Source of the DNA: Macrophomina tecta
Lineage: Eukaryota; Ascomycota; Dothideomycetes; Botryosphaeriales; Botryosphaeriaceae
Assembly: GCA_024180945.1 (NCBI GenBank)
Contig: JAKSGN010000005.1
Location: 3,038,001-3,102,000 of the forward strand
Length of the DNA stretch: 64,000 bases
Direction: 5' to 3'
The notes under the pieces were generated by a model. It was not told where the DNA came from, made no database searches, and worked only from the letters and a program-made list of their open reading frames with translations. Made by a program: the position numbers and the translations under genes. Shown piece by piece: positions 1 through 11,575 of the stretch. Position 1 is the stretch's first letter, and each line of letters begins with the position of its first letter.

Positions 1-1215
1 AGGCGGTGCTCCCGGCGCCGCCGCCACCATTGCTGGTGCCGCTGTCAGCGATCTCCTCGCCGGCGCCAACGCATGCGCAAAGGTAAGCCCACACCTCAAC
101 CATCCATCAACATCTCCTCCCATCTAACAACAACGCAGCTCCAACGCGCTGATCAGATAATTGCCGAGCTCGGCACCGGTGCCGATGCCATGGCCGCCGC
201 CGTCGGCATGGTCGCCGCCGAGAAGAACTTCAACCCCTTCGCGCAGGACACGCCGACCATCTGCTCCGACCCGACCCTGCCCACCACCGAGGCCCTGCGC
301 GGCATCACGCCACTCATCGACCCGGCCGTTGGTGGAGCGGATGTCGCCAACGCCCTGTCTGCTCAGACGCAGACGACGCCGCTCGACGCCACAGGTCTGA
401 GCGTTGCGGACTTGCTGTCCCAGAACGGCTTCTCCAACTTCACGACGCAGGATGCCGCTGGGAATGCGGGTGACGCGGCGGCGGCTGGTGATGCTGCTGC
501 TGCTGCTCAGAACTCGGGCGCTGATGCTCAGAATGCTGGAAATGCGAACGCCAATGCCAACGCCAATGCCAACGCAAATGCTAACTCCAATGCTAACTCC
601 AACGCCGGTGATGCTGGCAACGCGGCCGCTGCAGCCAGTAACAACAACTCAAGCGGTGCTGCTGCAAACTCTGGTAATGCCAACGGCAACTCCGGTTCTG
701 CCAACTCGGGCAACGCCAACGCAGATTCTGGCAATGCAGACGCCAACGCAGCCTCAGGGGGCAGCACCGGCGCCGCCCAGACCTCCTCGATCGCCGGTCT
801 CGACTTCGGCCTGTGCGTGCCGACGATCAAGTTCGAAGGCGGACTGGGCGGCCGGCCGGCCACCGAATTCACGTTCCAGGCCATTGACCCGCTGGTCTCC
901 AAGGGCCAGCAGGAGGCGCTCAACCCGAACATCATCACCAACCGCGTGTGCGACCAGCTGACCAACGTGTGCGAGGCCAACGACGCCGCCAAGAGCGCGT
1001 GCCTGGACGCGAAGGCCCAGGTCGAGGCGCTGGGCACGCGCGATCAGAGCACCGCGGATGCGTTCAACAGCGCGCTGGGCTTCGATGGCGCGGCTGAGGC
1101 CGCCGTTCAGGGACAGAATAAGATGAGGAGGGGTCTGAGGATGAGGAGGCCGGTTGGCAACGGTGCTGTGCACAGGGAAGTCATGGATTGGGCGAAGGTG
1201 AGGATGGCAGCTTGA
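1..1215 (+). CDS. Secreted-looking Asn/Ala-repeat protein, 3' part (5' end outside window)
   Basis: Two exons can be read. Exon A (2-82) is in frame 2 and ends at a GTAAG donor. The intron is 83-138 (56 bp, acceptor GCAG). Exon B is 139-1215. The joined frame runs ...ANACAK-LQRADQIIAEL. The protein has a globular part with paired cysteines (TICSDP, GLCVPT, RVCDQLTNVCEAN, KSACLDAK). A hydrophilic spacer of Asn-Ala and Gly/Ser/Asn repeats sits at about 535-760. It resembles a widespread fungal extracellular protein family of unknown function, some members of which, I believe, carry an erroneous 'ribosomal protein S17' label. The signal peptide expected at the N terminus lies left of the window. 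The last 40 residues are basic and could be a divergent tail. No function is assigned; the coding call is firm because the splice joins two open frames. Confidence 0.8.
   Translation, partial: RRCSRRRRHHCWCRCQRSPRRRQRMRKGKPTPQPSINISSHLTTTQLQRADQIIAELGTGADAMAAAVGMVAAEKNFNPFAQDTPTICSDPTLPTTEALRGITPLIDPAVGGADVANALSAQTQTTPLDATGLSVADLLSQNGFSNFTTQDAAGNAGDAAAAGDAAAAAQNSGADAQNAGNANANANANANANANSNANSNAGDAGNAAAAASNNNSSGAAANSGNANGNSGSANSGNANADSGNADANAASGGSTGAAQTSSIAGLDFGLCVPTIKFEGGLGGRPATEFTFQAIDPLVSKGQQEALNPNIITNRVCDQLTNVCEANDAAKSACLDAKAQVEALGTRDQSTADAFNSALGFDGAAEAAVQGQNKMRRGLRMRRPVGNGAVHREVMDWAKVRMAA
535..760 (+). repeat. In-frame Asn-Ala / Ser-Gly-Asn coding repeat
   Basis: A degenerate hexanucleotide array (AATGCC/AACGCC/AACTCC units) encodes alternating Asn and Ala, then Asn-Ser and Gly-Asn. 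Third positions vary between units, so this is a protein-level repeat and not a fresh microsatellite expansion. Such spacers are common between domains of fungal wall or secreted proteins. Confidence 0.75.
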
Positions 1216-3553
1216 TTTGCCTCTCATTCCTCTTTTGTCTTATCTTCTCCTTCGTCTAAGGCCGAGATGGGATGCGCTTGATCCACTTGTAGTGCAACTC
1301 GGTTGAACTAGGCTATAACCCCGTTTGAGCGCCGCCGGCGGTGGGGTATCATCTGAATTGTGTGTGTCTTCACTCTGGATTCGGTTGATGGAGAGTGGTG
1401 GAAATGCTGTCCAATGTGTATTTCTTTCTGGCCTTTTCTCCCACGTAGCGTTATTTTCTATTTGACGGCTTCAGAGATTTCTTCGAATTACGCCGAATTA
1501 TGATTATCAGGAAATTATTCTCGTTACGTCTCACTGCGGTTTTTTGCTTCACCCATTATCCATACTTTGTGGAACCCGAGATCTTCGAATCTCTCTGAAC
1601 GAGCAAGCCTTCTCGCAGTCAAGTATGATCTGTTGAGGCCACAATTTCAAGATCTCAAGATTTCGCGTCCCACGGCAAACGCTGCTATCGCCGGATATCA
1701 AAGGAGATGAGAAGAATCCTTGCATGAACGCAGCACCTGGCCCCTGCCCTTGCCACCACGTAGCCCTTGGCAGCCATTGCACAACCAGAGAGAAAAAGCC
1801 ATGAGAATAGGTAGGTCAAGCCGGATTGGAGTGCGGCGCTCGAGTTTTGGCTATGCAGGGCTGAAGCGCTTGAAGTATTGTTGCATCATGTTTGATATGC
1901 AAGAGTCGTGCCACGGATTGCTCGCGCGCGCTTACGGACGTACGTACGTGGCGCGCGTAGTTGTCGGCTGTGTACCTGGCACATGGGCGGCGGCTGAGAC
2001 CGGAAGAAGTAGCGATTGCTGCACTCGCAAACTAGAAAATATGCTGATGTACACTCCCGATGCAGCAGAAGCAATGGATCCCTGACACCGCCTACAGAGG
2101 AAGTCCTTGCAAAATTCCAAGGTTCACTTTTACTTACGTACTTTTAGCCTGTACAAAATTCATGTTTCGGCCACCTCAACCTTCTTCTTCCTTTTTTTTT
2201 TTTTTTCTTCCTCCATCCCGCCTGACGCTAGTTCAGAACATCCGCTATATACATGCGTATAGTCCGCCTGGTTCCTCTTGAGAAATGAATTTTCCTCATT
2301 CTCTACATTGCTCCAATTTGTACAGTCGACCACACCGTCCTCTAGCAGCACCTTCACTTCAATCTTCAAGCAGCCGGCTCAGCTTTTCTCAGCTCTGACT
2401 CTCCATCTCCACAAACGCCCATAGCGCTTACCCATGCGCCTGGGAGATACTATACAGCAACCAACCCCGAAAAGAGCCCCAAACAATCTATCTCCACTCA
2501 GCAACAACACAGTTCTCCCGTATTTCTGCAAAGCCGACATCCAAAGTTTTGCAGAGGTCAAATGAAAGACAAAAGCGGAAGGAAGATGTAAATATCAAGA
2601 GACAAAAAATCGGTTTTTTTTTTTTTAATTCCGGGAGTTGGATTTGGGGTATGGATCTCTTTCTTTTTAGTTGTCAGATGACAATGATAATAGTGGTATG
2701 GTAGTTTCGAGAGAGTAACACTTCTCTCTCGTTCGTCGAGTCCACTCTCCTAAACGACGGTCGTGAGTCTGGGTGTATAAAGGAAAGCCAAAAGAAATTC
2801 CAACACCAAGGCGAGTGATGCCTGATAGCTCCACCCTCCAAAACGAAGAATATCGAAGCAAAAAAGTGGGAACAGCCTATACTTGTTCCTTTCTTGTGAT
2901 AAGCCGCCCACAATCCCATAAGAAGTAACATCGAAAAAGGAAATAGAAAGTTAAGAACGAACTCCGGGTATTAAAAGTCATGAGAAGTGTAGAGAAAGAT
3001 AAGCAGCATTCGAAATGGCGTGTCTCAAGCACTCAATCGCCTCCAGAACACAGCCAACGTGACAAAAGGCCTCACCACCAGCTCAGCCGACCGGTGATGA
3101 TATGAGGGTAGCCAGCGGTAGGCACAAATCGCTTTCTCAGAGAGTAAAGAAGGAAAAAAAAAAAAAAAGAAAACAACGGAGCGTCAATCAAGGGGTATAT
3201 GATTGACGACTGCATTATCTCCAGTTTTTTGGTTCCTTTTGATCTTTTTCCACCGCAAACCTCCAATTCCTTCCCGTGCCGAATGAAGAAAAGTGAAAAC
3301 GTAAGGGTACTCGCCACGAAATCAAAACATCACACACTCGTAATCTAAGAGAGAATTCAAGTATCCACCATGGTGCACCAAGTGCACAGATGAATCCTTC
3401 AACGCTCCGCGACATCCCTTTATCCATAACCTAATCCAAGCGCGTACAGAGCTCATTGTGCTTGCGCTCGAAAGAATGCATCCACCTCAGAGCAAATCGG
3501 TCAATTACAGGAGTTTGGCAACACTCCATTATCAAATCCGGCTTAGACTATCA
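1216..3553. other. Gene-poor stretch between two 3' ends
   Basis: I see no supportable gene. The interval holds the 3' flanks of the Asn/Ala-repeat gene (+) and of the Pom1 kinase (-). It has AT-rich homopolymer tracts, including T runs near 2195-2210 and 2618-2630 and an A run near 3153-3170. The short open frames lack splice logic and family resemblance. Confidence 0.5.
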
Positions 3554-3565
3554 TCAACGGGTGCG
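3554..3565 (-). other. Possible alternative last exon of the Pom1 kinase
   Basis: Just before the kinase stop codon there is a strong donor (GTAAGT at 3625-3620). A perfect branch site (ACTAAC) and an AAG acceptor follow at 3566-3567. Splicing out 3566-3625 (60 bp) replaces the last three residues and stop with Arg-Thr-Arg-stop. Either end is possible; only a transcript would decide. Confidence 0.4.
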
Positions 3566-3610
3566 CTTCGAACAGGTTAGTATTTCCACAACTAAACATG
3601 TTTATGACTG

Positions 3611-6600
3611 TCATAGAGGACTTACCAAGCTCGCAACCGCTGCTGCTGACGCCAGATCCGGCTTTCCACTGACACTTCTTTGTGCTATACGAGGAAGAGC
3701 GCTGTTTTGGCCTTGTGTGGCAGTGGGGGTGTTATTATTATTATTATTTGCGCCCGTTGAGTTCTGCCCATTGGATCCTCGCTTCATGCCTAGATTGCTC
3801 GCCATGCCATTCACAGTTGAATGACGACGAGCTGGTCCAGTCTTAGCTGGCGAGTTGTTACCAGGAATCCGGCCGGGTCCAGCAGAGGATTGTGCGTTGC
3901 CATTCTTAAAACTCGTGGCCGGCGGTTCTGGCAATGGCCTCGTACGCTGCGGCGTCTGATGTGCAACGGTATTGTAGCGCTTGATCGGGGAAGCGGCAGC
4001 CTGAGCAGCAGCATTGGCATGGCGGGGTCCTCCACGAGGACGCTTAATGCCAGTGATGAATTCGTGCTGCATAGCTTCCTCGGGCTTCATGCGACGATCA
4101 GGATCCCACCGAAGACAGCGCGCAATGAAGTCGAGGAAGGCGTCGTCATTGCACTTGAGGGCCTGCTCGAGCGTCTTGGAACTTGGGCGTCTTCTGCGGC
4201 CCTTTGATGATACAGTAACGCGAGGCTTGCCAAGAGAGTCGAAGAAGAGTTTTTTGCGGCTACTCTTCTCGATCAGGTGCTTCTCAGGCGGTCCGAAGAT
4301 TTCCATAATACAAGCAAGCTGCTCTTGCTCATTTTCACCAGGGAAGATGGGAGAGCCTGTAAGCAGTTCTGCAAGAATACAACCGAAACTCCACATGTCA
4401 ATAGGAAGGCCGTAATTCATGCCCAAGATGACCTCGGGCGACCGGTAGAAACGTGACTGAATGTAGGTATAGACCTTCTCATGTTCGAAACAACTGGAAC
4501 CGAAATCGATGACCTTGATCTCGGAGTGAAGAGGGTGCGCGAGAAGGATATTCTCCGGCTTTAAATCGCAGTGGATAACACGCTTACCCTTGAGCAGGAC
4601 AAGCGAGCTCAAGATCTGTCTCGCGAAGCGACGAATCAGCCGGAGAGAAAAGCCCTTGAACTCATGCGCCTTGATAAACTCATAGAGGTTCATGCCGAGT
4701 AGCTCCGTAGAGATACAGAGATGACCGCGGAAGTAGAAGTGCTGGGTGAAATTGATCATGCTGTGCTTGTTGTCCGGATCCTAGTAGAGTTAGCTCGGAG
4801 AAGAGAGTGATGAGGAAGTCATCCACTTACCCATTCGCGCAGCTTCTGCAGAATGTTGACCTCAACGAGAGCCTGCTGATGGAATCTCTTCTTGTTCCTG
4901 ATGATCTTGATGGCCACCAGCTTGCCAGTTTTGTGGTCGACGCAACGTACGACCTGTCCGAAACTGCCCTTTCCGAGAACATCCACAACTTCGTACCGAT
5001 AAGCCAAATGGTCACCAAGGACGATTTGGTAGTCTCCTCGATCATCGTCATATCCAAAGTTCGCCGATGAGGCATGCAAATCGCCCACACGCTTCTTCGC
5101 GTTCTTCGTGCCACAGAAGTAGACATCCTTGTAGTCTATAATCTCGCCGCGCTCAAAAATGTTCAAGGGAACCATCTGGAGCGCGTGAGCAGGCGACACT
5201 CTCTCTTGCGGCTTAGCCCTCTTGCGAAGCTCGTCAACATCCTTCGCCGCTTGGTCGAAATCCTTGCGTCTGGCATTGAGTCTACGCATTTCTTCATCTG
5301 CTGCGAGGTCTTCCTTGTCCAGATTTGTGTCCAGCGCACGTGCCTTGAGAGCATTGATGGAGCTCTTGGTCCCCAGCATTTTGTGCATCATGGAGCTAGA
5401 GGCTGACCTTGTTGTTGGCCCAGTGTAAGGGGGTGGTTGATTGCCTCCCCTGTTCGATACAGATGTTTTGCGCTCGCCGTTTGTCGAGTGCTGCGTTGAT
5501 TCAGAATCGCTAGCGAACAAAGTGCCAGATGGTTTCCTGCGAGCAGTGCGTGGGGTGGGCTGCGTCTTGGAAGACGGGCTTGGAGTCGACTGATTCACGG
5601 GACCGTTCCACGTGGCAGAAGCGGGCAGCTTCGGTGGCGGCATATCGTTATGCTTCGGAGGCTGAGGTGGTTGGTCGTTCGTAGGCTGGTAGGCAATATT
5701 GCCTTGTGAAGCCTGATTCCTATGCTGGCCTTTAGACGAACTTCTCTTCCAGCTCAAGCTGAGCTTTCTCCGTATCGAAGACCCAGAAGAGGGGGTTTCG
5801 GGCTCCGTCGAAGTCACCGAAGATGCATCGTTCTTCTGGGCATTCTGCGTCGTTTGGGCTCTCGGGCCGTTCAACCTCGAACTTTGAGGCTCGGTCTCAA
5901 TGCTGCCAAACTCATACTCATCCTGGACCTTGGTGTTCAAAGCACCAAAGTCGCCATCGTTCTTGGGTAACGAGTTGGAAGAGAAGGGAGTGGTGTTGCT
6001 ATCACGCTTTTCGTTGATGGTTTCCGGAATTGGTAACGGCTCAGTCGGGAGTGGAGGGAAAGAAGGCGTCTCAAGGGTGGATCTGAGGTGATAGTGCGAG
6101 GTATTGCTGCGCATCTCCGGCATTTCTTCATCATGGAAACCGAACGTCGCCTTCGATGCTGTCAGTGGTGTACTCGGCGTCTTGGTGTAATTCCTCTTGG
6201 GCGGAGGAGTTGTTGGCCCGCGATCATCAACTTCTGCCGACGGCTGTGGGTACGATGCGATCTTTGCGGCAGTCGGGGTGCTCAGAGGCAGTAAATTGAG
6301 CGGCGGAAGTCTGAGCGGCGCCAGGCCCTTGTTTCCACGGTTATTGCCCGCCTGATGAGCCCCTTTGTCGGCATCGGAGTCAGCACCGACGGTGAGTCCT
6401 CTCCTGTGCCTGCCGGTACTCTTAGCCTTCTTGTTGTCATTGTTTGCCGTCTCTACTGCTGCCTTTGCCTCGGCCGCCATCTTCTTCCTGTTGTTGTTAT
6501 CGCTGTCCGTATTCTCGACCACAGATGTGCTCCAATTGCCTTCTTCCGCTGCCGGGGTAGCGGGAGTGGCTGGGCTAGCCGGAGTCTGTCTGGTAGGGTA

Positions 6601-7962
6601 AAGGGGCTGATCGATCTCCGTCCGGGGAGACTCGAACGCTTTTGGTATGGCTGGCACCGGAGGCACTTCCTCGGTATTCTCAGGTCCGGCTGAGCTGTGC
6701 ACGTTTCTCGGTTTGGGTGTTGGGAGGCGTGACGTGGAGAGGATTTGGCTGGACCGGGTGGGAATTTGGCTAGCACCGCGGAGGGAGCTGAAGCTTGAGC
6801 TGTTCGACAGTGCCGGTGCAGGGATCGGCTTGACGCTGGTGTTGTCAGGAGTAGCGCGAGCTGAAGACGGGGTAATGCTCTTTCGAAAAGCGAGCGCAGG
6901 GCTATACGAGGCTGGCAGGGGGTCTTGCTGCGTGTCGGGTTGGGGCGTCGGTGGGTTCCTCGGCGAGGCGGAGGCATTTGGTCCCATTGACATGCGCTTC
7001 AACCTTCTCGCGTCCGTCGGGCTGATCGTGCGTGCACCTAGGCCACCGGCATGGTGGAGAGACTGCCTCTTGTTGGCAGTCGAGGGCGTGCCGATTTTTT
7101 GGGGAGTACCTTTGGTCGGAGAGCGGCCATTGCCTGGGGCGCGGCCTGGGTCGGGTGAAAGTGACGCGTAGCTTTGGCTGGACGGCTGCAGGAGGGACTT
7201 TGTCTTGCTGCTTCGCGCTGCTGTGGAGAGCCGTGGTACGTCAGAATTGTAGTTCGGTACCATTCGGTTATTCTTGCTTATCGAACGACTGTGGCCCAAA
7301 TTTCCCTGCGACACCTCCCTACGCTGGGTGAACTGGTGCTGATTCTCCATACCGGTAGCAGAAAGGAGACCAGGGCCGACCGACTTGCGGGGGCCGCGCA
7401 CTGTTGTATTGGCAGATGAGAAGGCCGAATTATCAGAGACTGGAGCGGGGCCTGAGAACTGACTCTGCCGACGGGTGCGGACAGCTAGCGGCGCGGTGGA
7501 CTGGCCTGCGCTCGCATCGTTCAGGTCGCTTCGACTGGGCTGGCGGTGCTGGGACAGACTCGGCCGGCGGGAGAAGGATGAGGTGCTGGGAGCCCTGCTG
7601 GCGGGCTTCCGCTCCGGAGGGGCTGTGGCCACACTATTCATGGTGTCGTTGTCACTCTCCTCGTGGGAGAAGATGCCGCGTCCGCCTCCAGGGACGGGGA
7701 AGTCGCTCAGCTCGGGGCCAGACAGGCTCTCGTGGAAGTCGTCGAAACTGATGTTGGGCAGGAAGTCGTAGGAAGAGTCGGCGGCCCGGCTTGGCAGCTT
7801 CCCGAAGCTGAAGCGCGGGTTGGACCCGGTGGTGGCAGGAGCGATAAAGGGTTCGCTCGTGGACGTCGGCAGTCGGGAGGCATTGTTCGTGGAAGTGGAA
7901 CCGCTGACGATCCTGCTGAATTGTAAGCTCGAGCCCACGGGTGCGCATTCCGGGTTATTCAT
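3611..7962 (-). CDS. pom1: DYRK-family protein kinase, Pom1-type
   Basis: Dual-specificity (tyrosine-regulated) kinase. In fission yeast Pom1 forms cortical gradients that control polarity and division-site and size signalling. Exon 7962-4831 and exon 4780-3611 are joined across a 50-bp intron (4781-4830, GTAAGT...CTAG), giving LREW-DPDNKHS and about 1433 aa. The N-terminal ~900 residues are Ser/Pro-rich and disordered. The kinase domain shows the Gly loop GKGSFGQV, VAIKII lysine, HCDLKPENIL catalytic loop, DFGSSC, and the DYRK activation loop YTYIQSRFYRSPE with its YxY tyrosine. The tail has an Asn run from a TTA-type microsatellite near 3730-3750. An upstream exon may extend the N terminus (see 8025-8312). 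The kinase call is very firm; Pom1 rather than another DYRK is inferred from length and architecture. Confidence 0.9.
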
Positions 7963-8024
7963 GATACGTGCCTCCTTCCCGTATCCATAGCGCGAGGCCC
8001 CAGAGGCGCTTTATGCTCTCTCAC

Positions 8025-8312
8025 AGTCGAGCGGCGGCGGCCTGCAAAGCTCGGCTTGGGGTCCGCGCTCGCCTTTGCCGTGGACATGTCTTGCAGAGGG
8101 TTGTCGTTCTCGCTGGGCGCCCGTTGGAATTTCCTGGGGGCTTTATGGTCCGCTGGCGCGTTTGTTGTGTCAGCGTCTGCCGATGCCGAACGGGCACCCT
8201 GCAGGTACCCGGCTGCGGGTGCTGCCTTACCTCCAGCGCTGTGCAAGTCGTCGGCGGCGAGGTGTGCTGAGCCGTCTGGTGAGAGATGGGCCTGCGAGCT
8301 GCGCGTTGCCAT
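8025..8312 (-). other. Candidate first exon of the Pom1 kinase
   Basis: An open frame begins with ATG at 8312 and contains Ser/Pro/Arg-rich sequence ending ...GRRRST at a GTGAGA donor. A 50-bp intron (7975-8024, acceptor GAAG) would join it in phase 0 to GAG-GCA-CGT-ATC-ATG, reading straight into the start at 7962. The composition matches the disordered N terminus of the kinase. The intron lacks a clear CTRAY branch site, so this is a plausible extension only. Confidence 0.4.
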
Positions 8313-9439
8313 GGTACCGCTAAAGGGGCAGCAGACCGGCTAAGCGTCCGGGGCGGCTCGAGGACGGTGTGCGGACCCAATGCCAGCACGCCGCCGTGGA
8401 TCCGCGTTGATGTGTTGTAGAGATGTGTGGGCCGGGCCTTCTCCAAGCTCCGAGGCGTGGAGTGATCGCTATGGGCACGTCGTCGGCTCTTCCATGCTCG
8501 GAGCGGGCAGCGCAGAGAGGCGGTGCGGGCGCGGCGACAGCGCGGAGAGCCAAGGGGCAGGATTTTGCGCGCGGGCGTAGGGCTGGTCAAGGGCGGCTTT
8601 GCGGGCGGTGCGACGGGCTTTGCGGGCAGTGGGGTCCTCTGGCGCTGCGAGCCCGAGATGGTGGTGGGAACTCTGGACTTTGGGCAGAGCAAGCAGGTCT
8701 GTTTGGGGCTGTACTGATGAGCACCCTTGCTCACGCCAAGCTTGGCTCGATGCCGTTCGCAGGGCAGCGGGCGCGAGGCGCAGGGCTCCAACAAGAAAAC
8801 AGGAGCTCCTCCACGACGGTAGCTCGCGGCAGCGGCATCCATTGCCCCGCCAAACAAGACGCGGCCAGGCCTGCTCGCGTGTGCGCCGTCGACTCACGGA
8901 GCGCTGCAGCACAAACAAAGAGCCGACGCGCAGCCTGCGATTCGAGCCTCCACGCCCAACCGTGATGATCGCCTCTGGATATTTCCTTGGGTGCCGGGTG
9001 CCCACACGTGCATCTCGAACCTGCATTCGCGAGCGACAGGCACCTCCCGCGCTGGCGACGTTCCTGCGCCTGCCTGCGTGCCCGCTCGCCCGCGCGCTGG
9101 ATGTCGCGTTGGCGGCGGCGTAACACCCGCCGCTGACAGCGTCTGCGTCCGCCTGCGCGGGCTGTGGGTGCAGGTCACTGCACAGAGCCGCCTGTGTTGC
9201 GCGAGCGACGGGGCCCCGGCCACTTGGCCAGCCTGAGCATCGCAGCACCGCCCTGTTCGCCGCACCTCGCTGTCGTCACATGCCGCCCGCGGTACACGTC
9301 CCGGGTGCTCCCAAGACAGCACTTCACGTCGTACTTGACCCGCGACAGCCCTCGATCCAGCTGCCTGCACCTCGTCCAGACGCCGCGCTACGCACCGCAT
9401 CCAAGGTCCCGCGGCTGCTGGCCCCGCCGTCCCTGAGCC
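8313..9439. other. Divergent promoter between Pom1 kinase and peroxin genes
   Basis: About 1.1 kb of GC-rich sequence lies between divergent starts. It has many overlapping open frames on both strands, as expected from GC content, but none has convincing family features or splice structure. It probably contains both promoters and 5' leaders. Confidence 0.5.
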
Positions 9440-11575
9440 ATGGACTTCAACTTCCACTCCGACCCGCTGGTGAACCGCGACGACCCCATTCCCGTCGTCG
9501 CCATCTCTGCGCCTCGCGATGATCCCTCGCCTGTCGAGCAGGAGCGCCCCAAGGGCAAGCGCGCCTCCATCAGACAGTCGCTTTCTACGGACAGGCTGAA
9601 AGAGAAGCTCGACGGCTTCAAGGGCCACGCCGCAGCCCACGGCCACCAGCGCAGCGCCAGCACAAGTGCAAGCGAGTCGCCCAGCAAGATCCATGACCGT
9701 CTGATGAACATGTAAGTTGAGCATTCACATCTATCTCGCTCCGAATGCCTGCACAAAGGCAGTTGCCGCGCCATAAACGACCGTTTTATGCTTCAGTATA
9801 GGAGCTTGGACTTTCTCCTTTCATGTCAGGCGCCTGCCGTTCTTCCAAATTTACCCTTACCATTCCTGCAAAGATGCGCGCAAGGATCCACCCCACCCCG
9901 GCGCCACAACGTTCGAGAACTTCACCGGTGCGTAGTCCAAAAAACCACTGGACTGGGGCTGCACTACAGGTTGAAGCATTCTCGTGGTTCCTTCTGGTGA
10001 TCAGGCGGCATCAACTCTGTTCGGAAGACGACATCAACTCTACACGAGCTTCTTTGCCACGGTCGACAAACCAGCTTCGCCGCCTTCATGAGCAGAAAAG
10101 AAGCGAGCCATTCCCAAAATGGCAGTCGTTGCTGACTTGTTCCAGGCTCCTACAACAGATGATACCCGCTGAGGATCTCGACGACGCCGCGCGTCCGAAG
10201 GATAGGCGGTCAAGAAAGTATGTCGAGCGTCCGAGCTTCAGCATACCGACCATGTCGTACAACTTCCGCCGTTTCAATGCCAGGTGCGTTCTAAGATTGC
10301 TCCATCGCACATGTGTAATCATCTAAACCGTCTTGCAGAATTGGCGTTGCTTTTGTCTTCGAAAACCGTCTCATCCGCTTGTTCTCGTGGAAAGACCCGA
10401 CGCACACCTTAGCATTCCTGGCCATCTACTCTTTCGTCTGTCTCGATCCAAACCTGCTTGCAGTCCTCCCTCTGGCTGGGTGTCTCTTCTTCGTGATGGT
10501 GCCGGCTTTTCTGGCTCGGCATCCTCCGCCACCATCTCACTTGCCCACTGACGTCCACCCACTCAATGGACCTCCCATGGCCCCCCCGCAAAACATTAAG
10601 CCTGCGCCGGAATTCAGCAAAGACTTTTTGCGAAACATGAGGGATTTGCAGAATAGCATGGAGGATTTCAGTCGAGTGCATGACGCCGCGATCAACTTCA
10701 TCACTCCGCCGACCAACTTCTCTGATGAAACCCTCTCTTCCGCCTTGTACCTAATTCTGTTTTTGACCTCCATCATCCTCTTCATCGCCGCCCAGATTCT
10801 CCCTTGGCGTGCTGTCTTTCTCGTAACCGGCTGGGTCCTCGTTGGCGCATGCCATCCCAAAGCACAATCCTTCCTCGAGGACACTCACGCCGATGAATTT
10901 CTGAAAGAGCAGGGCGACCACGCCGTCTCGTGGCTCCACGCCTTCGCCGATGGTGACATCGATCTCTCACACGCCCCCGAACGCCGCGAAGTTGAGGTCT
11001 TTGAGCTCCAACGGCGATCTTCAGACGCGCCGGACGCCGAATATGAGCCCTTCCTCTTCACCACACAGCCCTACACGCCCCTCTCACCCGCGCGCATCGC
11101 CGGCGACCGGCCGCGCGGCTCGCGCTTCTTCGAGGACGTCGAGCCGCCGAAAGGCTGGCGTTGGGCGGACAAGAAGTGGACGCTGGACCTGCTGTCACGC
11201 GAGTGGGTTGAGGACCGCTGCATCACGGGCGTTGAAGTCGAGATCGAGGGCGAGCGCTGGGTCTCGGACATCCAGTACGACGACGCCGACTTCGCCTCGC
11301 TCGCCCTCGCCTCCAACGAGGACATCACCAAGACGGGAGTCGCCGCCGCCGGTCTGGCCCTCGTCGGTGGCGGTCTGGCCTCCCAGTCCAGCCCGAATCT
11401 GCACGCCTCCAGCGGCAGCCCGACCATCGCCCGACCGAAGCGGTCCTTCAAGAGCTGGGAGGAGGGCGACGGCAGCAGGAAGAAGGGCCAGTGGCGCCGG
11501 CGCAGGTGGGTGCGTTTAGTCGAGAGGCGGCCGCTGCCACCACCGGAGGACCTGTATTTGAGCGCGCAGAATTAA
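9440..11575 (+). CDS. Peroxisomal membrane peroxin, PEX28/PEX29 (Pex24-type) family
   Basis: Integral peroxisomal or ER-contact membrane protein of the Pex23/Pex24 group, which controls peroxisome number and size. Three exons: 9440-9711, 10146-10283 and 10339-11575. The first intron is unusually long (434 bp, GTAAGT...TTCCAG). The second is 55 bp (GTGCGT, branch CTAAAC, TTGCAG). Total 548 aa. The frame joins as RLMNM-LLQQMIPAEDLDD, typical of the family N terminus. Two hydrophobic blocks follow (around LAFLAIYSFVCLDP and LYLILFLTSIILFIAAQ), then a dysferlin-like C-terminal part with Trp-rich segments (PPKGWRWADKKW, REWVEDRCI). The C-terminal region also has a low-complexity Ala/Gly/Ser stretch. 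I cannot separate PEX28 from PEX29 by eye. Confidence 0.82.

Noticed and set aside
528..1037. Long minus-strand ORF opposite the Asn/Ala-repeat gene
   Set aside because: Mirror of a low-complexity, GC-rich coding repeat; Ala/Leu-rich, with no start context or splice logic.
9001..9030. Possible tRNA B-box-like TCGAACC
   Set aside because: No matching A-box or cloverleaf around it.
8423..9248. Several 150-280 aa overlapping ORFs on both strands
   Set aside because: Composition is Arg/Ala/Pro/Ser typical of random frames in GC-rich DNA; no family motif; lies in a divergent promoter.
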